60,000 nucleotides of DNA, from positions 13,935,493 through 13,995,492 of the forward strand of contig OU612071.1 in NCBI GenBank assembly GCA_914767715.1. The letters run 5' to 3'. This DNA is from Membranipora membranacea. Taxonomy: Eukaryota > Bryozoa > Gymnolaemata > Cheilostomatida > Membraniporidae. Below the pieces are notes generated by a model. It was not told the DNA's origin. It was given only the letters and a program-made list of their open reading frames with translations, and made no database searches. A program made the translations under genes and the position numbers. Numbering within the stretch: the stretch's first letter is position 1; each line of letters begins with the position of its first letter. Of this stretch, positions 46,058 through 58,500 are shown one piece after another.

Positions 46058-46058
46058 T
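46018..46058. repeat. (TG)n(TA)n microsatellite
   Basis: tgtgtgtgtgtg followed directly by (ta)n. Confidence 0.9.
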
Positions 46059-46640
46059 CTTTTATTGGCATAAATCTCATTTGTTTCAATGTTTTTTTCA
46101 GAATAAGCCAAGAAAAATATCAATAAAACTTAAAAATAAATCAAATCAAATAAAAAACTCAAATAAAGTATCAAAGGATACGCTAAACAATACAAAGCAA
46201 AATAAGAGATGATCAGAGACAAAAACTTACTCAACCTCCACAACCGAGAAGTGGAAACCCAACCATCATCGTGAAGCTCGCACTGACAGACAAACACGAT
46301 ATGATAGAACAAAACTTGGTGAAGATGGCGGAGTGCTACAGTGATATCCAGAATTTACATTCAAGCATAAGCTCCGCCTCTACGCTGTTAAAACAAGACA
46401 TAGCTTCACCGGAATGACAAACTACAAAAAAAACTTCTAGGAATGACAGCCCTAGCCTAAGTGCTGGCTCTGATGAGATTCGCTTGTTATCAACCAACAG
46501 CCAATCTGATTGGCTTGTTCCCAACCAACAGCCAATCGGATCTGTACCAGCATGTTGGCTGAACAGCCCAAGCATAAAAAATTAGGCACATAGAGAAAAT
46601 TTCATGTTTCAGCCAACATGATAAGCTGATGACATGGGCG

Positions 46641-46875
46641 CAGACCCGAAGTTCTAGGGCAGGCAGGGAGGCACTGACTCCCCTAGAAAGCTAAATACAG
46701 TGGCATAAAGCACGATGATTGAATAATCCATGTCAGAATCAGCTCTTCTGGGATTTCCATTTCATAATTATTTTCTTCAAATTGCTTGGGGAGAAGCTTA
46801 CAGCACCCTTCCTGGTGAAGCTTTGGACTCGCCTCAGAATTTTGCCTCCCCTTCCATTTTTTAACTACTGCCCTG
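46641..46875. mobile_element. MITE family M, intergenic copy
   Basis: Begins cagacccgaagttctagggc and ends ttaactactgccctgg. The internal palindrome and central ATTGAATAATCC are preserved. No clear target duplication is visible. Confidence 0.7.
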
Positions 46876-47049
46876 GGGTGTGCCTTGGAAAGTATTAATG
46901 TGCTGAAATTTGTGACATTATCAGTGCACCTGTAAAAAATTATGAACTTCATTTAACACTGATCAATGCGAGAAGCAAATAATTATATGAGAAATCAACA
47001 ACAAAAAAAGAAGCAATAAGCAGGCATTGATGTATTTAGGTATTTATGT

Positions 47050-48290
47050 GTTTAGGTGTATCTATAATAATCGCTTTTTCCGCAAAGAGCAGAGTTGAAT
47101 TTGGGTTTGGGGTTTTGTGATGATGCCTCTAATAGATTGTTCCTGAATTTAGGTGATGGTGATGCGGATGGATAAGGAGAAAGAGGTAGCTCTGAGCACC
47201 TGGCTATGCTTGAACTGCAACACACCCAGTGAATCCTGCTGAAGTCTACTGAGTACTGCGATCTGTGCCACAGGTGTGCTCTGACCCATAAACTGAGTGC
47301 AACTTGTGGCCTAACGAGGCAGCAGTGCCCTTGAGGCATCTATATTTCTCAGTCTTTGAACTGCGATAGATCATTGTTTATTTTAAATAACTCAATCTGA
47401 CGACAGTGATCTACCACAAGAACTTGCGATACAGATACAAGCTTGTATATGTGGTCCGGATAACGTCTTCCAGGTTTGTTGGATTGAACAAGTGTTCATG
47501 TAATGGCGCTGGACAAACCTTAACCATGAAGGGAATGGTGTCGTGCGGAGGGATGGGTGTCAGGTGAGACGGGGCATCAGGCAGGAGGGGGTTACAGCAT
47601 TGGGTTACCACATCTTTAATCAAGCTGACTATTGAAGCTAATCTTGAGAGATAAACTGTCCTGCCAGGGAGGGGAGGGGACAAAGATGAACAGATTGCTC
47701 AATGAATTAATAATAACCAATCTGTTCGACTGATCTGATCTAGCCTTATTGTAGATGGTATGTTTTGGCAAGGGTCAGGTGAAGAATGATCGTTATAGAT
47801 GCAAGTTACACACACACCCAATAACGGCGAGTATATTGAGGTAGGGGGTTTCACCTTTCAAGAAGACAACTTTTTTTTTCATGCAGATATAGTTCCGTCA
47901 GACAGTGAGTGACTTGGCAACATGATCTCTGGCGGCTCTTGTTCCCTGGCATGCAGTTTTTTATTAATGAATCCTCAGGATTAACAGCAAGCAACGGCGA
48001 GTAAGTCAGCTACATTTCAGCGCTGTGAAACAAAGGATTCAAAACATTATGTGACACTCAGTTAACAGCTCAGAAACTATAAATGTGCAAAATTATCAAC
48101 CCTGTCAGATTCATGCTGGTACCACTAGATCTGTCAGTACCAAAAATGGGCACTTGAGATATGTAGTTATATTCAGCCAGCCGCAGAAGTCAGAGGGTAC
48201 AGATAGAGATGGAAACAAATGCACCCAGTAACCTCCATGGTATTTTGTAGTCACAAGCATACACAACGAGCAGAGAGACGCAGAAGTAAT
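47050..48290. other. Gap with two weak minus-strand frames
   Basis: Minus-strand frames at 47052-47339 (95 codons) and 47411-47683 (90 codons, Pro-rich, ending R-K-F-L-W) have more balanced base composition than the surroundings. They lack convincing splice sites, a signal peptide or motifs. They may be exons of an unrecognised minus-strand gene, but I would not annotate one. Confidence 0.25.
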
Positions 48291-48365
48291 CCATCAAAGA
48301 TGTAGCGAAGATAACCGCAGCATGCTAATCCGGTCAGAAAATAGGAATTCAAGTGACGCAGTAAT

Positions 48366-48807
48366 TTGGTTTTCCAAAACGTCATAGTACCAAGTACCAA
48401 GTAATCTCCAGGGTGACACAGAAGTAATTAACCAGGAAGTAACAACAACAAAGTCAGCCCAAAAATAGAACAACAAATTCCAGAGGGTAGACTGAGGAAC
48501 AGCAGCAATATACCACGTGACGTGACCACAGAACGGTTTCATATAACAAAGCCACAAGAGACACTAATCCTAGTACCAAGTACTAATTAATCTTCAGGAA
48601 TTTGGTTTTCCAAAACGTCATAGCACCAAGTACCAAGTAATCTTCAGGGTGACACGGAAGTAATTAATCTTGGAGTAACAACAACAAAGTCAGCCCAAAA
48701 ATAGAACAATAGATTCCAGAAAGTAGACTGAGGAACAGCAGTCATATACCACGTGACGTGACCACAGAACGGTTTCATATAACAAAGCCACAAGAGACAC
48801 TAATCCA
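48366..48807. repeat. Two-copy tandem repeat of about 237 bp
   Basis: 48366-48569 recurs at 48603-48807, from ttggttttccaaaacgtcat to caagagacactaatcc, with few differences. Each contains an imperfect palindrome accacgtgacgtgacc. Confidence 0.8.
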
Positions 48808-48866
48808 CTAATCCGCTGACAGCTAATCAAACGACAACAAGCAGAGTCAACACAAAAATCGGCACC

Positions 48867-48976
48867 TATATAAAGGCCGAAATTTTAAACAGTAAATTAG
48901 TACAGTTTAATTCTTTGAGCAGCACAGTCAACTTTTTACATAGCTAGTAAAAGACATTATATTTTGATTTAATAAA
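48867..48976 (+). promoter_or_regulatory. TATA box followed by a poly(A) signal, LTR-like
   Basis: tatataaag at 48867-48875 is followed about 100 bases later by aataaa (48971-48976). No gene follows for several kilobases. This order resembles the U3-R part of an LTR, but I found no matching second LTR. It may instead mark an untranslated exon. Confidence 0.3.
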
Positions 48977-49320
48977 TACTAGTTTTAAATCAAAGATCTT
49001 TGTTGGAACGCTAACACTAAAGTGGAGTCTAAGGACCAATATATACTGTGAGTATCATTTGAATTACATTATCATTTTTTTTATAAGTATCAAGACAATA
49101 AACAATAACTTTAGTGAATATACTGTTGTAATTGATTTCTATGCATATAGTAATTGGCAAAGTAATTAGGGACAGTTCGTCAGGTACTCAGACGTTAGGT
49201 CATATTCACTAAGAGTTTATAAGGCAATTTTGCAATCAACTAAAGTAAGTCGTTGTTAATTGTTACTATAAAAACACTCTGAAACAGGATTCAAAATTAA
49301 CTTTAGGAGGTTTAATCATT

Positions 49321-49558
49321 GTGACCCACCATAAACGCATGTAATTCGCGTAGGTGCTCTTATCAAGTCGGAAATCATTGTGACCCACCATAAACGCCTG
49401 TAATTCGCGTAGGTGCTCATATCAAAGTCAGAAATCATTGTGACCCACCATAAACGCATGTAATTCGCGTAGGTGCTCATATCAAAGTCGGAAATCATTG
49501 TGACCCACCATAAACGCAGGTATTCCACGTAGGTGCCCATATCAAGTCGGAAATCATT
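49321..49558. repeat. 60-bp tandem repeat, four units
   Basis: Units start at 49321, 49380, 49440 and 49500, each with gtgacccaccataaacgc, attc(g/c)(g/a)cgtaggtg and tcggaaatcatt. The minus-strand frame through them is only an echo of the period being divisible by three. Confidence 0.9.
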
Positions 49559-49559
49559 T

Positions 49560-51280
49560 TAGAAGTATCATTGGGAACTATTGTTAAAGCAGAACAGAAT
49601 TAATTAGTATTCATATTTTCTTGGGGGTTAAATAGATTAAGTTTAGGAATAATAGTTTAGGATTAGATTCTTGTGTTTTAAAGAAGTAGGACGCTACCGA
49701 TTTAAGATAAGATACCTCTATTCTGTGAAACATTAATATAGAAATTGAATATCAATTTTAGAGTGACCACAGACTGATACCTCTTTCCTTCACTAGAAAT
49801 TGGGTTGGAGTCTTTAGCTAATTTAACTTGGCTAAGAGGCCTGTGATACTGATACACCGTCTTGATTACCTGATTGGGCTTCCAGGCACTATACAGAGAT
49901 CAAGTAGGTGCTCATAATTAAAATCAGTCACCTAAGTTGAATAACAAAAATATCAAATGTACCTGAACACATTCATAAATAGTGATTGTGTCATATTAAC
50001 ATCTAAGGATTATATTGTCTTTGTGGTGTAAGAGCATTGTCTCGAAACTCATCAAGAGTTTTACTGTTAGAACAAGACAGGGGTCTTAGCAGGTTATCGG
50101 CAGGAACCTTTCTTAAACAACTTGAAGGCAACTTCTAGTGAAGCTAAGAAGAGGTCAGGCTCAATAACAACCCTGTAGTAAATTGCTTTGTGGAGTAGTG
50201 GGAACCAGCTGTTCGTCACTATAAACTAATAAGTTAAATACCTCGTACTCACCAGAGTGCTAGCATTACCAATTGGAACCACGTTTTAATAGATTTGAGC
50301 GATCTTGTCTTTCTTCAGTGCATGAAAGAGGAGGTAACTCCAAATTAGAACTACAAATAAATTACACAATAAAGTGACATTTTGAAGTGTCCGGAGTGCA
50401 AGATTTAAAACCATAACTACAAACATAGTTAGAACCAATTTATAAGTAGGACGGTTATAGAACAACTATACATACTAATAGTACACGGCATATATCAATT
50501 TTCCGTTCCTCACAGCATATACTCTCTTAAAGTATATGCACAGTGAATTTAAAAGCAGGACAACAATTTTCCGTTCCTCACAGATCAAACACAATGACAC
50601 ATCTGGTCGTGGTTGGACACAAACATATAAGAATACTATTGGCCAACAATCTTGCTGAATCTTACCGTAGCGTCAGTGTATTCAAATCCAAGTTGGTATT
50701 CCAGCAATTGGTATTTGTGAAATTATTTCCAATATCCAGAAGTTGTCATAACCCAATTCTTGTTTTTGCCAGTTAGTAATTTGTTGTGCTGGGCCAGAAG
50801 TCTAGTATTGTGTTAATGAGGAACACCTGTTTAGACACACGAAAAAAACAAACCAATCTTTTGTCGATTTCATTGACTTGTTTATGCCCGCTGAGCCATT
50901 CAAGTTGATTTGTTTTGCAGTTATATTCCCTTGTTGTTGTCTCCCTCGTCACACAATATCACACATTATATTGCTGAAAGGTAGTAGCAAGTATAATTAT
51001 TCCATTCATGTCATTACGAGGTCCGAAAGAATGGGCAGGGCAACGCTTAGTATATAGGATGATTGGAAGCAAATCTAGAATTAGCCTAAGCTAAGCTGTA
51101 TATTGACCTAGTTTGGTTCAATTGTCTGCATTCGGCGTTGCCCCCTCCCCCCCTTTCAATACAGCATGACCTGTGGAAGGGGAGCAACTGGAAAACTGGC
51201 AAACTGGATAAAACTGGATCTGGGCTGTATATGAATATCAAATATAACACACAGATCTGGTCTCTATTTATACCATAGTT
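49560..51280. other. Gap without a supported gene
   Basis: A 20-base direct repeat (caattttccgttcctcacag) occurs at 50496 and 50565. No exon, RNA gene or transposon end was recognised. Confidence 0.4.
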
Positions 51281-51325
51281 ATAGACATAGACATAGACAT
51301 AGACATTGACATAGACATAGACATG
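51281..51325. repeat. TAGACA hexanucleotide repeat
   Basis: About seven units of atagac, with one variant. Confidence 0.9.
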
Positions 51326-51376
51326 TGTTTTGTCTATGATTTATATTAAAGTTTTAGGCCGCTGGTTTTCCCTAGC

Positions 51377-51653
51377 GTTCTGGGCTGTCGCTGACACATA
51401 GCTTCTCGGCTTCTCGCTTCTCGGCCTATTGGCTAAGATCAAAGTGTCATGGCTAATGGCTGATTAGTGCCTGTTTCAGTTTCTGGCAGCTTGCTGCACA
51501 CTCACGATTAGGAGGTCCACCATGGCCTCACCTCTAGGGTGCATTCTAGCTTGCTAGGATGTATCACACTCTCAGTATGAGGACTCCGGGCAACCTACGT
51601 CCCTCTTTAGGGGCAGCCCACCCTCTGTTTTGTCATAAACAGGGTTTTCCCTA
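51377..51653 (+). mobile_element. 277-bp retroposon with a U2-snRNA-like head
   Basis: Flanked by a perfect 16-base duplication gctggttttccctagc (51361-51376, 51654-51669), typical of LINE-mediated insertion. Bases 51414-51450 read tcgcttctcggcctattggc followed by taagatcaaagtgt, close to the 5' end of U2 snRNA. The remaining ~200 bases do not follow U2 and contain small inverted repeats (for example ctagcttgctag). This is either a SINE with a U2-derived head or a chimeric U2 pseudogene. It is not a working U2 gene, because the branch-recognition and Sm regions are not recognisable. Confidence 0.65.
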
Positions 51654-52229
51654 GCTGGTTTTCCCTAGCCGCATTTTTCTTGATTTCTAGTTTTGGTAGG
51701 GAGATGGGAATGGCAAACCAGCCATCTCATCATTTATTTTGGTTAAGCCAATACCAGACGTAGATCAAATTTGATCCAAATTCCCTCCATCTGGAAACTG
51801 TTCTATTAACTGGTAAGCCAGGGGGAGCAACTCCAAATTCATCCAACACATATAGAAATGGATCTCAGATGGTCATACCGAAATTTACGCTCAGGGGGAT
51901 GGGTACCATTTCACAGCTCCATTATTTTGCTATATAACCCTCTGACAGTTACAACCCACAAGGTCATTTGAAAAAAAAATTGTATAAGTACCTTTTTTGC
52001 AAAAATTTGTTTTCGACTATGGGTGCTAATAGAAATTCTAGAATAATATTATAGAGTTCAATACACTGATCAAAATCACATGTATGTAGGTCAGTTATAA
52101 GCCGCAACAAATCATCAAATATTCTTACACTTGAATTGTGAAAGACCTTTAACCGATGTAACGCAAGAGGGGCAAATAATTTACCATTTGGTCGCTTGTT
52201 TGGCAACAAAAGTTTGAGGTGAGGTGCTC

Positions 52230-52445
52230 CAGACCCGTAGTTCTAAGGGTGGCAGGGAGGCACTGCCTCCCCTAGAAGGCTAAATACAGTGGCCTAAATA
52301 CACTATAATTGAATAATCCATGGTTGAATAAGCTTCCTGGGATTTCTGTTTGCTTATTATTTCTTAGGAAGGGGCTTACTGGTGGTGCTTCTGACTCCCC
52401 TGGGACTTTTGCCTCTCCTACCATGTTTTCTTTGCCACGGCCCTG
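52230..52445. mobile_element. MITE family M, intergenic copy
   Basis: Begins cagacccgtagttctaaggg and ends tgccacggccctg, with the normal internal layout. A frame that opens at 52382 starts inside it and is not a gene. Confidence 0.7.
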
Positions 52446-52573
52446 TATCAACTAACACATCTGAAGGCCTTTTCAGTAAAATACACTGTATTCAGTTCTC
52501 AGGGAATTTTCACTCAAAACAATACGCCTGCGTTACCTTTGTCTTAATTGAAACGCCCCACATAAGCCTCAGG

Positions 52574-52629
52574 TTGCTGGTAGTAGTATTTCATTACCAC
52601 CCACATGATAATGAAATGCTACTACCAGC
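52574..52629. repeat. Short hairpin
   Basis: gctggtagtagtatttcatt pairs with aatgaaatgctactaccagc, with a loop of about 14 bases. It is related in sequence to the 44359-44441 hairpin (ctggtagtggcatttcat), so the two are probably copies of one small palindromic element. Confidence 0.55.
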
Positions 52630-53087
52630 GGTCCCATCACAGTTTGTGTGCTTAAAACAAAACCGTGGTAAAAATGTTGTTGATTATGAAATACCAGCAA
52701 CCAAGCCGGAGCTTGAGTGCATCGCCCAATTATGTGTAAAAGCTGATGGTAAGCATCATTTAACACTGTGTAAATCAAATAAATACATCAACAGAATAAG
52801 ATAGCTTCATAAACATGAAATTGCTTTATGTTTATTGGTGACTTGATCGCTCAAAGGCCTCTGAAATTCGGGCAGGATTAATAACAGGATTCAAGACGAA
52901 AGATTTGGAGGTAGGCTATGAGCCAAGGCACAAAAATGTTGCTAGTTTTTAACTGTCTCAGCCATTGCTCGTCTTTTGAATTCTTAGAAGGTACTCAACT
53001 AATTCTGACCTGCTGAATTCAAATCCGTTGTGTTAGGATGTTTTCGTTTCCCACTTCTATGAGAAATTTAACTTTGAAATTTAAATG

Positions 53088-53815
53088 GTAATTAAAAAAA
53101 GGGAAAGTGATAAAAAAAATGATGCAATGATTTTAAAACATCCAAATTATGAAATAGCATGTCATAATTAGTGGATCTACAAGTTTACATGGGTCTGCTA
53201 TCATAAATGTGGGCAACAACGGTTGCAATACCCCCTTATATCACCTGTATATAACTATCATTGAAAGGACCCTACTTTTTCAATTTTAAAGTTGCCTTGA
53301 AAACTTCGAATGTTTGTATCGATCTGATTTTTTCATGGTGGTTTTGTATTGACTCCATCAATGACAAAAAAATTTTTTTTTCTGCATTACGCACCTTTTT
53401 GATGATACTACAAGGAGTTAATTTTTGCTATACGCTATATGAACGATTTTTATTATACTATAAAGGAAACCTAAAAATACGCACTATTAGAAAAAAAAAC
53501 ACACTCAGAGCATTGAACACTGGTGCTATGCGATGGGAGGGTCAATACAAAATCACCATAAAAAAATCAGATCAGTACGAACATTCGAAGCCTGTTTGTT
53601 AGGCAGAAGCAAAATTGAAAAAGGGGTTTCACTTTAATGATAGTTATACACAAGTGATATGAGGGGTATTGCAATGGTTGTTGGCCGCATTTCGGCTATT
53701 TATGATAGGAAACCCATGTAAAGTTGTAGATCCACTAATTATAACATGCTCTTTCAGATTTTGGATGTTTTGAAACCTTATCATCATTTTTTGATCACTT
53801 TCCCTTTTACCGGGA
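53088..53815. mobile_element. 728-bp near-complete palindrome
   Basis: The outer arms pair aaagggaaagtgat with atcactttccctttt. Next comes gtcataattagtggatctac (53161-53180) with gtagatccactaattataac. Inside these, aacttcgaatgtttgtatcg pairs with cgtacgaacattcgaag-type sequence, and cttgaaaa/tattgac blocks continue to a centre near 53450. Arms of roughly 330 bases differ at scattered positions. No target duplication was recognised, and the open frame inside (53261-53602) is a by-product. It is a foldback-type element or a large inverted duplication. Confidence 0.75.
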
Positions 53816-54161
53816 GTGTTTTTGGCAATATGCGGCCTATGGTGCAATATTTTTCCCATCCTAACTCTCAGATTTGGATTCTACTGTATCACTTTACCGT
53901 AAGAGCTATTTATTTTGCCAAAGAATGACAATGGCTACCAAACTGCAAGATAAATTGCCTTGGCCTAAGGTTTTAAATAAAACTAACCGCTTGCAAAATA
54001 CGTTAACAATATAAAAAAATAAGAATCCATCTTACAAGATTTATTGTCATCATCATGAAGTGTCTGGATGATAATTTGCTGGCTTATTTACCACCATTAA
54101 TCATTTAAATTGAGGCCGAAACATGATTCAAAGCATGAGCAATAATTATGTGAGCTAGGAT

Positions 54162-54965
54162 ATGACAAACGAATGTTTAACCCTGGAAAAGATTAAGGGA
54201 TAAGGGATGTTAATGAATCACAAGTACTCTGCGTAGGAGACATAAATCATGTTATACTGAGGGGGCCTCGATGACAGAGAAATGAGAACGGGAAAAGACT
54301 AAGGGATCAGGGAAATCCTTCAATCAATGATACATGAATTGTTCACGCTGTAGACAGATATCATAATATATTATCTAGGCGGCTTTATGACAGACAAATA
54401 TTTAACTATATTGGAAATGATTAGGATTAAGGGAAGTCAGTTTGATTCATGAATCGTCTGCATATTAGGGGTATATCATCGCAGAATAAGGATATATCCT
54501 TCCTCATGTAAGACTAAGACGGCCTTCCTCGATGACAGACAAATGCTGACAGACAAAGGTGTAACAGGAAAATACTAGTTGATAAGGAAACTCCGTTAAT
54601 CAATGATACATGAATGCATTGTTTACATGGGAGACAGATATCATAATATGATATCTAGGCGGCTTTATGACAGACAAATATTTAACTATATAGAAAATTA
54701 TTAGGGTTATCATCACATAGCTGCGATATCATGTAATACTCATGTGGCCATGATGGCAGTGAAATGCGTCACCGGAAAAGAACGATGGATCAGGGAATTC
54801 CTTCAATCAATGATGCTCACTTTGTTTACATAATGGATAGATATCATATCATTTAGACGGCCTTATGACAGAAAAATGTGTAACTAGCAAAATATTAAGG
54901 GTTAGGGACCATCAGTTTAATCAATTAATCATGAATTGTTTAGGCAGTTGACAGATATCAAGTCG
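54162..54965. repeat. Degenerate tandem array of about 110-147-bp units upstream of G5
   Basis: Seven units can be followed by the motif atgacagacaaat (starts near 54162, 54270, 54387, 54534, 54667, 54752 and 54864). Most also carry a ttcaatcaatgatacatgaa-like segment and agacagatatcataatat with ctaggcggctttatgac. Spacing varies, so this is an old, decaying satellite about 0.6 kb before the G5 promoter. Confidence 0.7.
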
Positions 54966-55469
54966 CACACTGATCACATGATTTACTATTGCATATATAG
55001 CTCTGATCGATAGATTGTGAACTAATCCACTTAGCATGAGTACCACCACGAGGAGTTTGGTGTGGCGGGTATACATGTAAGGTACTCGTACTAAATTGAC
55101 TCTAACAATCAGAGAAACACATAATAATAGTGTAGTCTCGATGTCAGATATCAAGTCGTACATGGCAGCTTGATGCCATGATAGCTTGATGCCATATCAG
55201 CGTGATGTCGCATCAGCGATGACACATATTGCTGCGTTTGTTCATTAGCTTACGTAATCATTACATTCATACATGTAGGATTATGATTCTTTTTTGCTTC
55301 TGACCACGCGATGATGTAATATGATACTTTATGGCATTTTTTCCTTGTGACCACGGGATTTCCATACCAATGATGTAATCTTTTTTTTTGTAGTTGTATC
55401 ATAGTAAAGGCCCTTTGTTCCAACAATGATAATGGCCCATAGTTATATGGTGTAACACTTTTGCCGTGA

Positions 55470-55480
55470 GGTATATAGTG
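55470..55480 (+). promoter_or_regulatory. Possible TATA box of G5
   Basis: ggtatatagtg lies about 115 bases before the G5 ATG (55590), similar in spacing to the G2 TATA box. Confidence 0.4.
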
Positions 55481-55589
55481 AGCTTCTTTTCTTGACTCCA
55501 TCAGTCTTCACTCAATCAACCCAGCCTACAACTCAAGCTTCTGTATTTTCTACATCAGTTCCAAAGATCCAAAGCAGATTTTCCTGGAG

Positions 55590-58500
55590 ATGTTTGGAAA
55601 GACTCCCATATCATTGCTTTGTGGACTGACAGTACTAGCTTTGGTGGCAGCACAAAACTTACAACACAAACCATGTGATAGCTTTCATAGCTCGCTGTCA
55701 GTACCGGTAAGTGTTATATTTTCCTATAATGAGCTAAGTTCAAAGTGTCTCTGCCGAAGAAAGAGTAGTGCCTGTTTTCCGTTTATTGGCAGCTCGCTAC
55801 CAATCACAGTTCTGGAGGACCTCTATTGCCTCATCTCTAGGATCCAGCTCTCAAATCAATCAGATTTCAATGAATGGACCCAGAGGTCTTCAAACTAGAT
55901 TGAAATTAATTGTTGTCACATTACTTAGACACCAGCGTGTAACAAATTAGCTCATAATTTACATACCTGGTATCATGTGACCTGATCATGTCTATTCAAC
56001 AGTGTATATTTATGCAAGGGAAAGCAACTACAGGGAATAATATTTCAAAGGTTATGATTGTTTACAATTTCACAGCTATTGTTGTTTCTGTTTCAGCTGG
56101 TCCAGTGTGAGATATACACCAACAGTGGTAAGTTATCCCCCCTGGTGGCTAGATTTTTTTTAATACTTTTATTTGGCATCATATTCATTTGTCAGAAAAA
56201 AAAACATTTCGTTATGTGCCAAAAGAAGAAAAGAAAAAAGATGCAGTTTGTAAATGTATGTGACTTGATTGGCAGCTGTTCGCTTCCTAGGCGGTAGCGC
56301 AGTATAGCCGATAGCCAAAGAAGACAGGTTGTTTGGGCGTAACGGTGGCTGGACTGCTTCATCTTTCACCAGTTCAGTTTTTAAAATCATCAGCTTTTGA
56401 ATAGCAATCAATGGCGCTAAAGTTGTACTAAAATCATTTCTTAAACCAAGATTATTATTATTATTATTATTCTTAGTTTTTTTATTATCTGTTTGTTATA
56501 GCTGCTTGTCCGATACTGGCTGGCAGTGTAGCCAAGGTTCCTGCCAGAAAAGCCCCTGACAGTTGGGTGTCTGAGCTCAAAGTTGAAGTTAAGCCTCTAG
56601 AAGCATATCCTAGATACAAACACGCTGTTGTCACATGGAAATCTCCTTCTGGAAATGGTTCGTAAAATAATATCAGACGAAATAATCTCATAGACCGCTC
56701 CAGAGATTGCTTCTAAACTTGCGACGATCTCTATTTTTTACGATCCTCTTTAACTTCAACCCACTCTTTTCTTGGATGGTTAGATTACTATCAGTGGCAC
56801 TGAACACTCAAGAGCTCAGTAACTTTGCTGGAATGTGTAGAAACCACAATTAGAACAGAATTCATTTTTATTATCATGATGGCCACAGATCCATAACTGT
56901 GAGAATTCATTATGAGTTGACAATTTTGCTGTGATGGCGGAGCCAACTATCAGACTGGGTATACCAGTATTCCTTTTCATCTTATACATCAATAAGATTT
57001 GGCAAGCACATAAATTAACTTGAGCAAGAAGCCTAGATATCAACATCCTTATTAACCATTACAATCTTTGTTTTCGATTACAGCACTGAGGCTGACCAAA
57101 GGATACAGGCTAAAAATAATGAATACACAAGGGGTAAGAAGAATTAAGACTTGACTTGTTGTTAATGATGTTTTGTGGATTTCTCAATTGTCACATGTTC
57201 CCTAGCCAGTGTGATGGTTCTGGTTTGATTTTGGTTTTGGTGAGAGAGCCCATCACCCAATCAGATCAGAGCGAACATATTGGCAAGATGTTCCTGTTGT
57301 TTTAGCCTACCTTAACCTGTCTCCTTTTTAAGTCTACCTACTGGCCATTGTCATACTGGGGAGTACAGTTAAGTGTTGAATTTTTGAGCAACATAGAAAA
57401 ATCATACACAATTTTTATTTCTTTGAAGCCTTATGAGCTCAATCAGAAGCTTTGCCGATTCATTGAGCTTACCCCCGTGGGCGGGGCTAGATTTAGCTCA
57501 GGTTTTGATGAGACCCTATTTGGCTATGAGTCAGGCTACTTGAGTAGCGGTACCTATGCTGCAGTGGTTACACCCTATCCTGAGGCTACAGGATCAGAGT
57601 ATCGACCAATCACAACCCTTCACTTCAGTATATGCGATGGTGAGTGTTTGAAGTTATGTTTATAGTTTGCAAGCATGATCTCTACACCATTACATTGGGA
57701 AGGGGTAGGAGGGAATCGCAAAAAGTTCACTTCACACTTTCCATAACCAATTCATTTCAATTTTTTCTTCATGGGAAGTGCTCAAAAATTTTTGTTGTTC
57801 TGCAACGAAGCGAAATTAGCTGACCGGTGAACAAGGCGATGGCAAATCGTTGGGATTAACCTTATCAAGTCATTTTAAAAGAGGACCGGATCAAAGGCAT
57901 GGGAGTTGCTTATATATAAAAGGATGAATCAGTTGTACTTGTGAATCTGAGAAGGCAGATTTCCAAAAGTAATATAATTCATTCATCTAGGCAAAATTGT
58001 GTTCAAAGTCGTCTCGACCTCAAATCTGAGCAGATAACTCCAATTTTTGTTATCCAAATATATTCTAAAAATCTAAGGTTGAAGGGACGGACATTTTTAT
58101 ACCTGATAAACAACAATTTTGGTTTGAATTATAATTGTTACAGAGAAAACAAATATGTTAAATAGTATAATTAGTTTTTGTAACCAGGGGTATCTAGGAC
58201 TAGCCTGAACTGAATTTATAATCTCCATATTAGACAAAATAATTGTGTTTTGTTTTTGACATTTAAGTCAAACCACATTATTAATCTAAAGTTTGTTTTC
58301 TGATTTGAAGGATGCGCTGGCAGTCAGACATTTCAAAGCCAATATATCTTGTCACCTTCCACAACTGTCTCACCATCGAGGCATTCCTGTCCACAAGGGC
58401 AAGAATTAGACAGAACAATAAGCCTCGATTCATCCTCACCCAACACTGTCACTGTGAGGTTTGACGTTGCGCACAGATGTGACACCAGATACAACCACAC

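Noticed and set aside
49316-49540. Minus-strand protein with perfect internal repeats
   Set aside because: The 60-bp DNA repeat is divisible by three and stays open by chance. There is no start context and no splice support.
49321-49558. CRISPR-like array
   Set aside because: The units are contiguous tandem repeats without unique spacers, in animal DNA.
51414-51600. Working U2 snRNA gene
   Set aside because: Only the first ~37 bases match. The rest diverges, and flanking target duplications mark a retroposed copy.
52382-52804. 140-codon plus-strand frame
   Set aside because: It begins inside MITE M, crosses a hairpin and shows no domain.
53261-53602. 113-codon frame
   Set aside because: It spans the centre of the 728-bp palindrome, and its composition is AT-driven.
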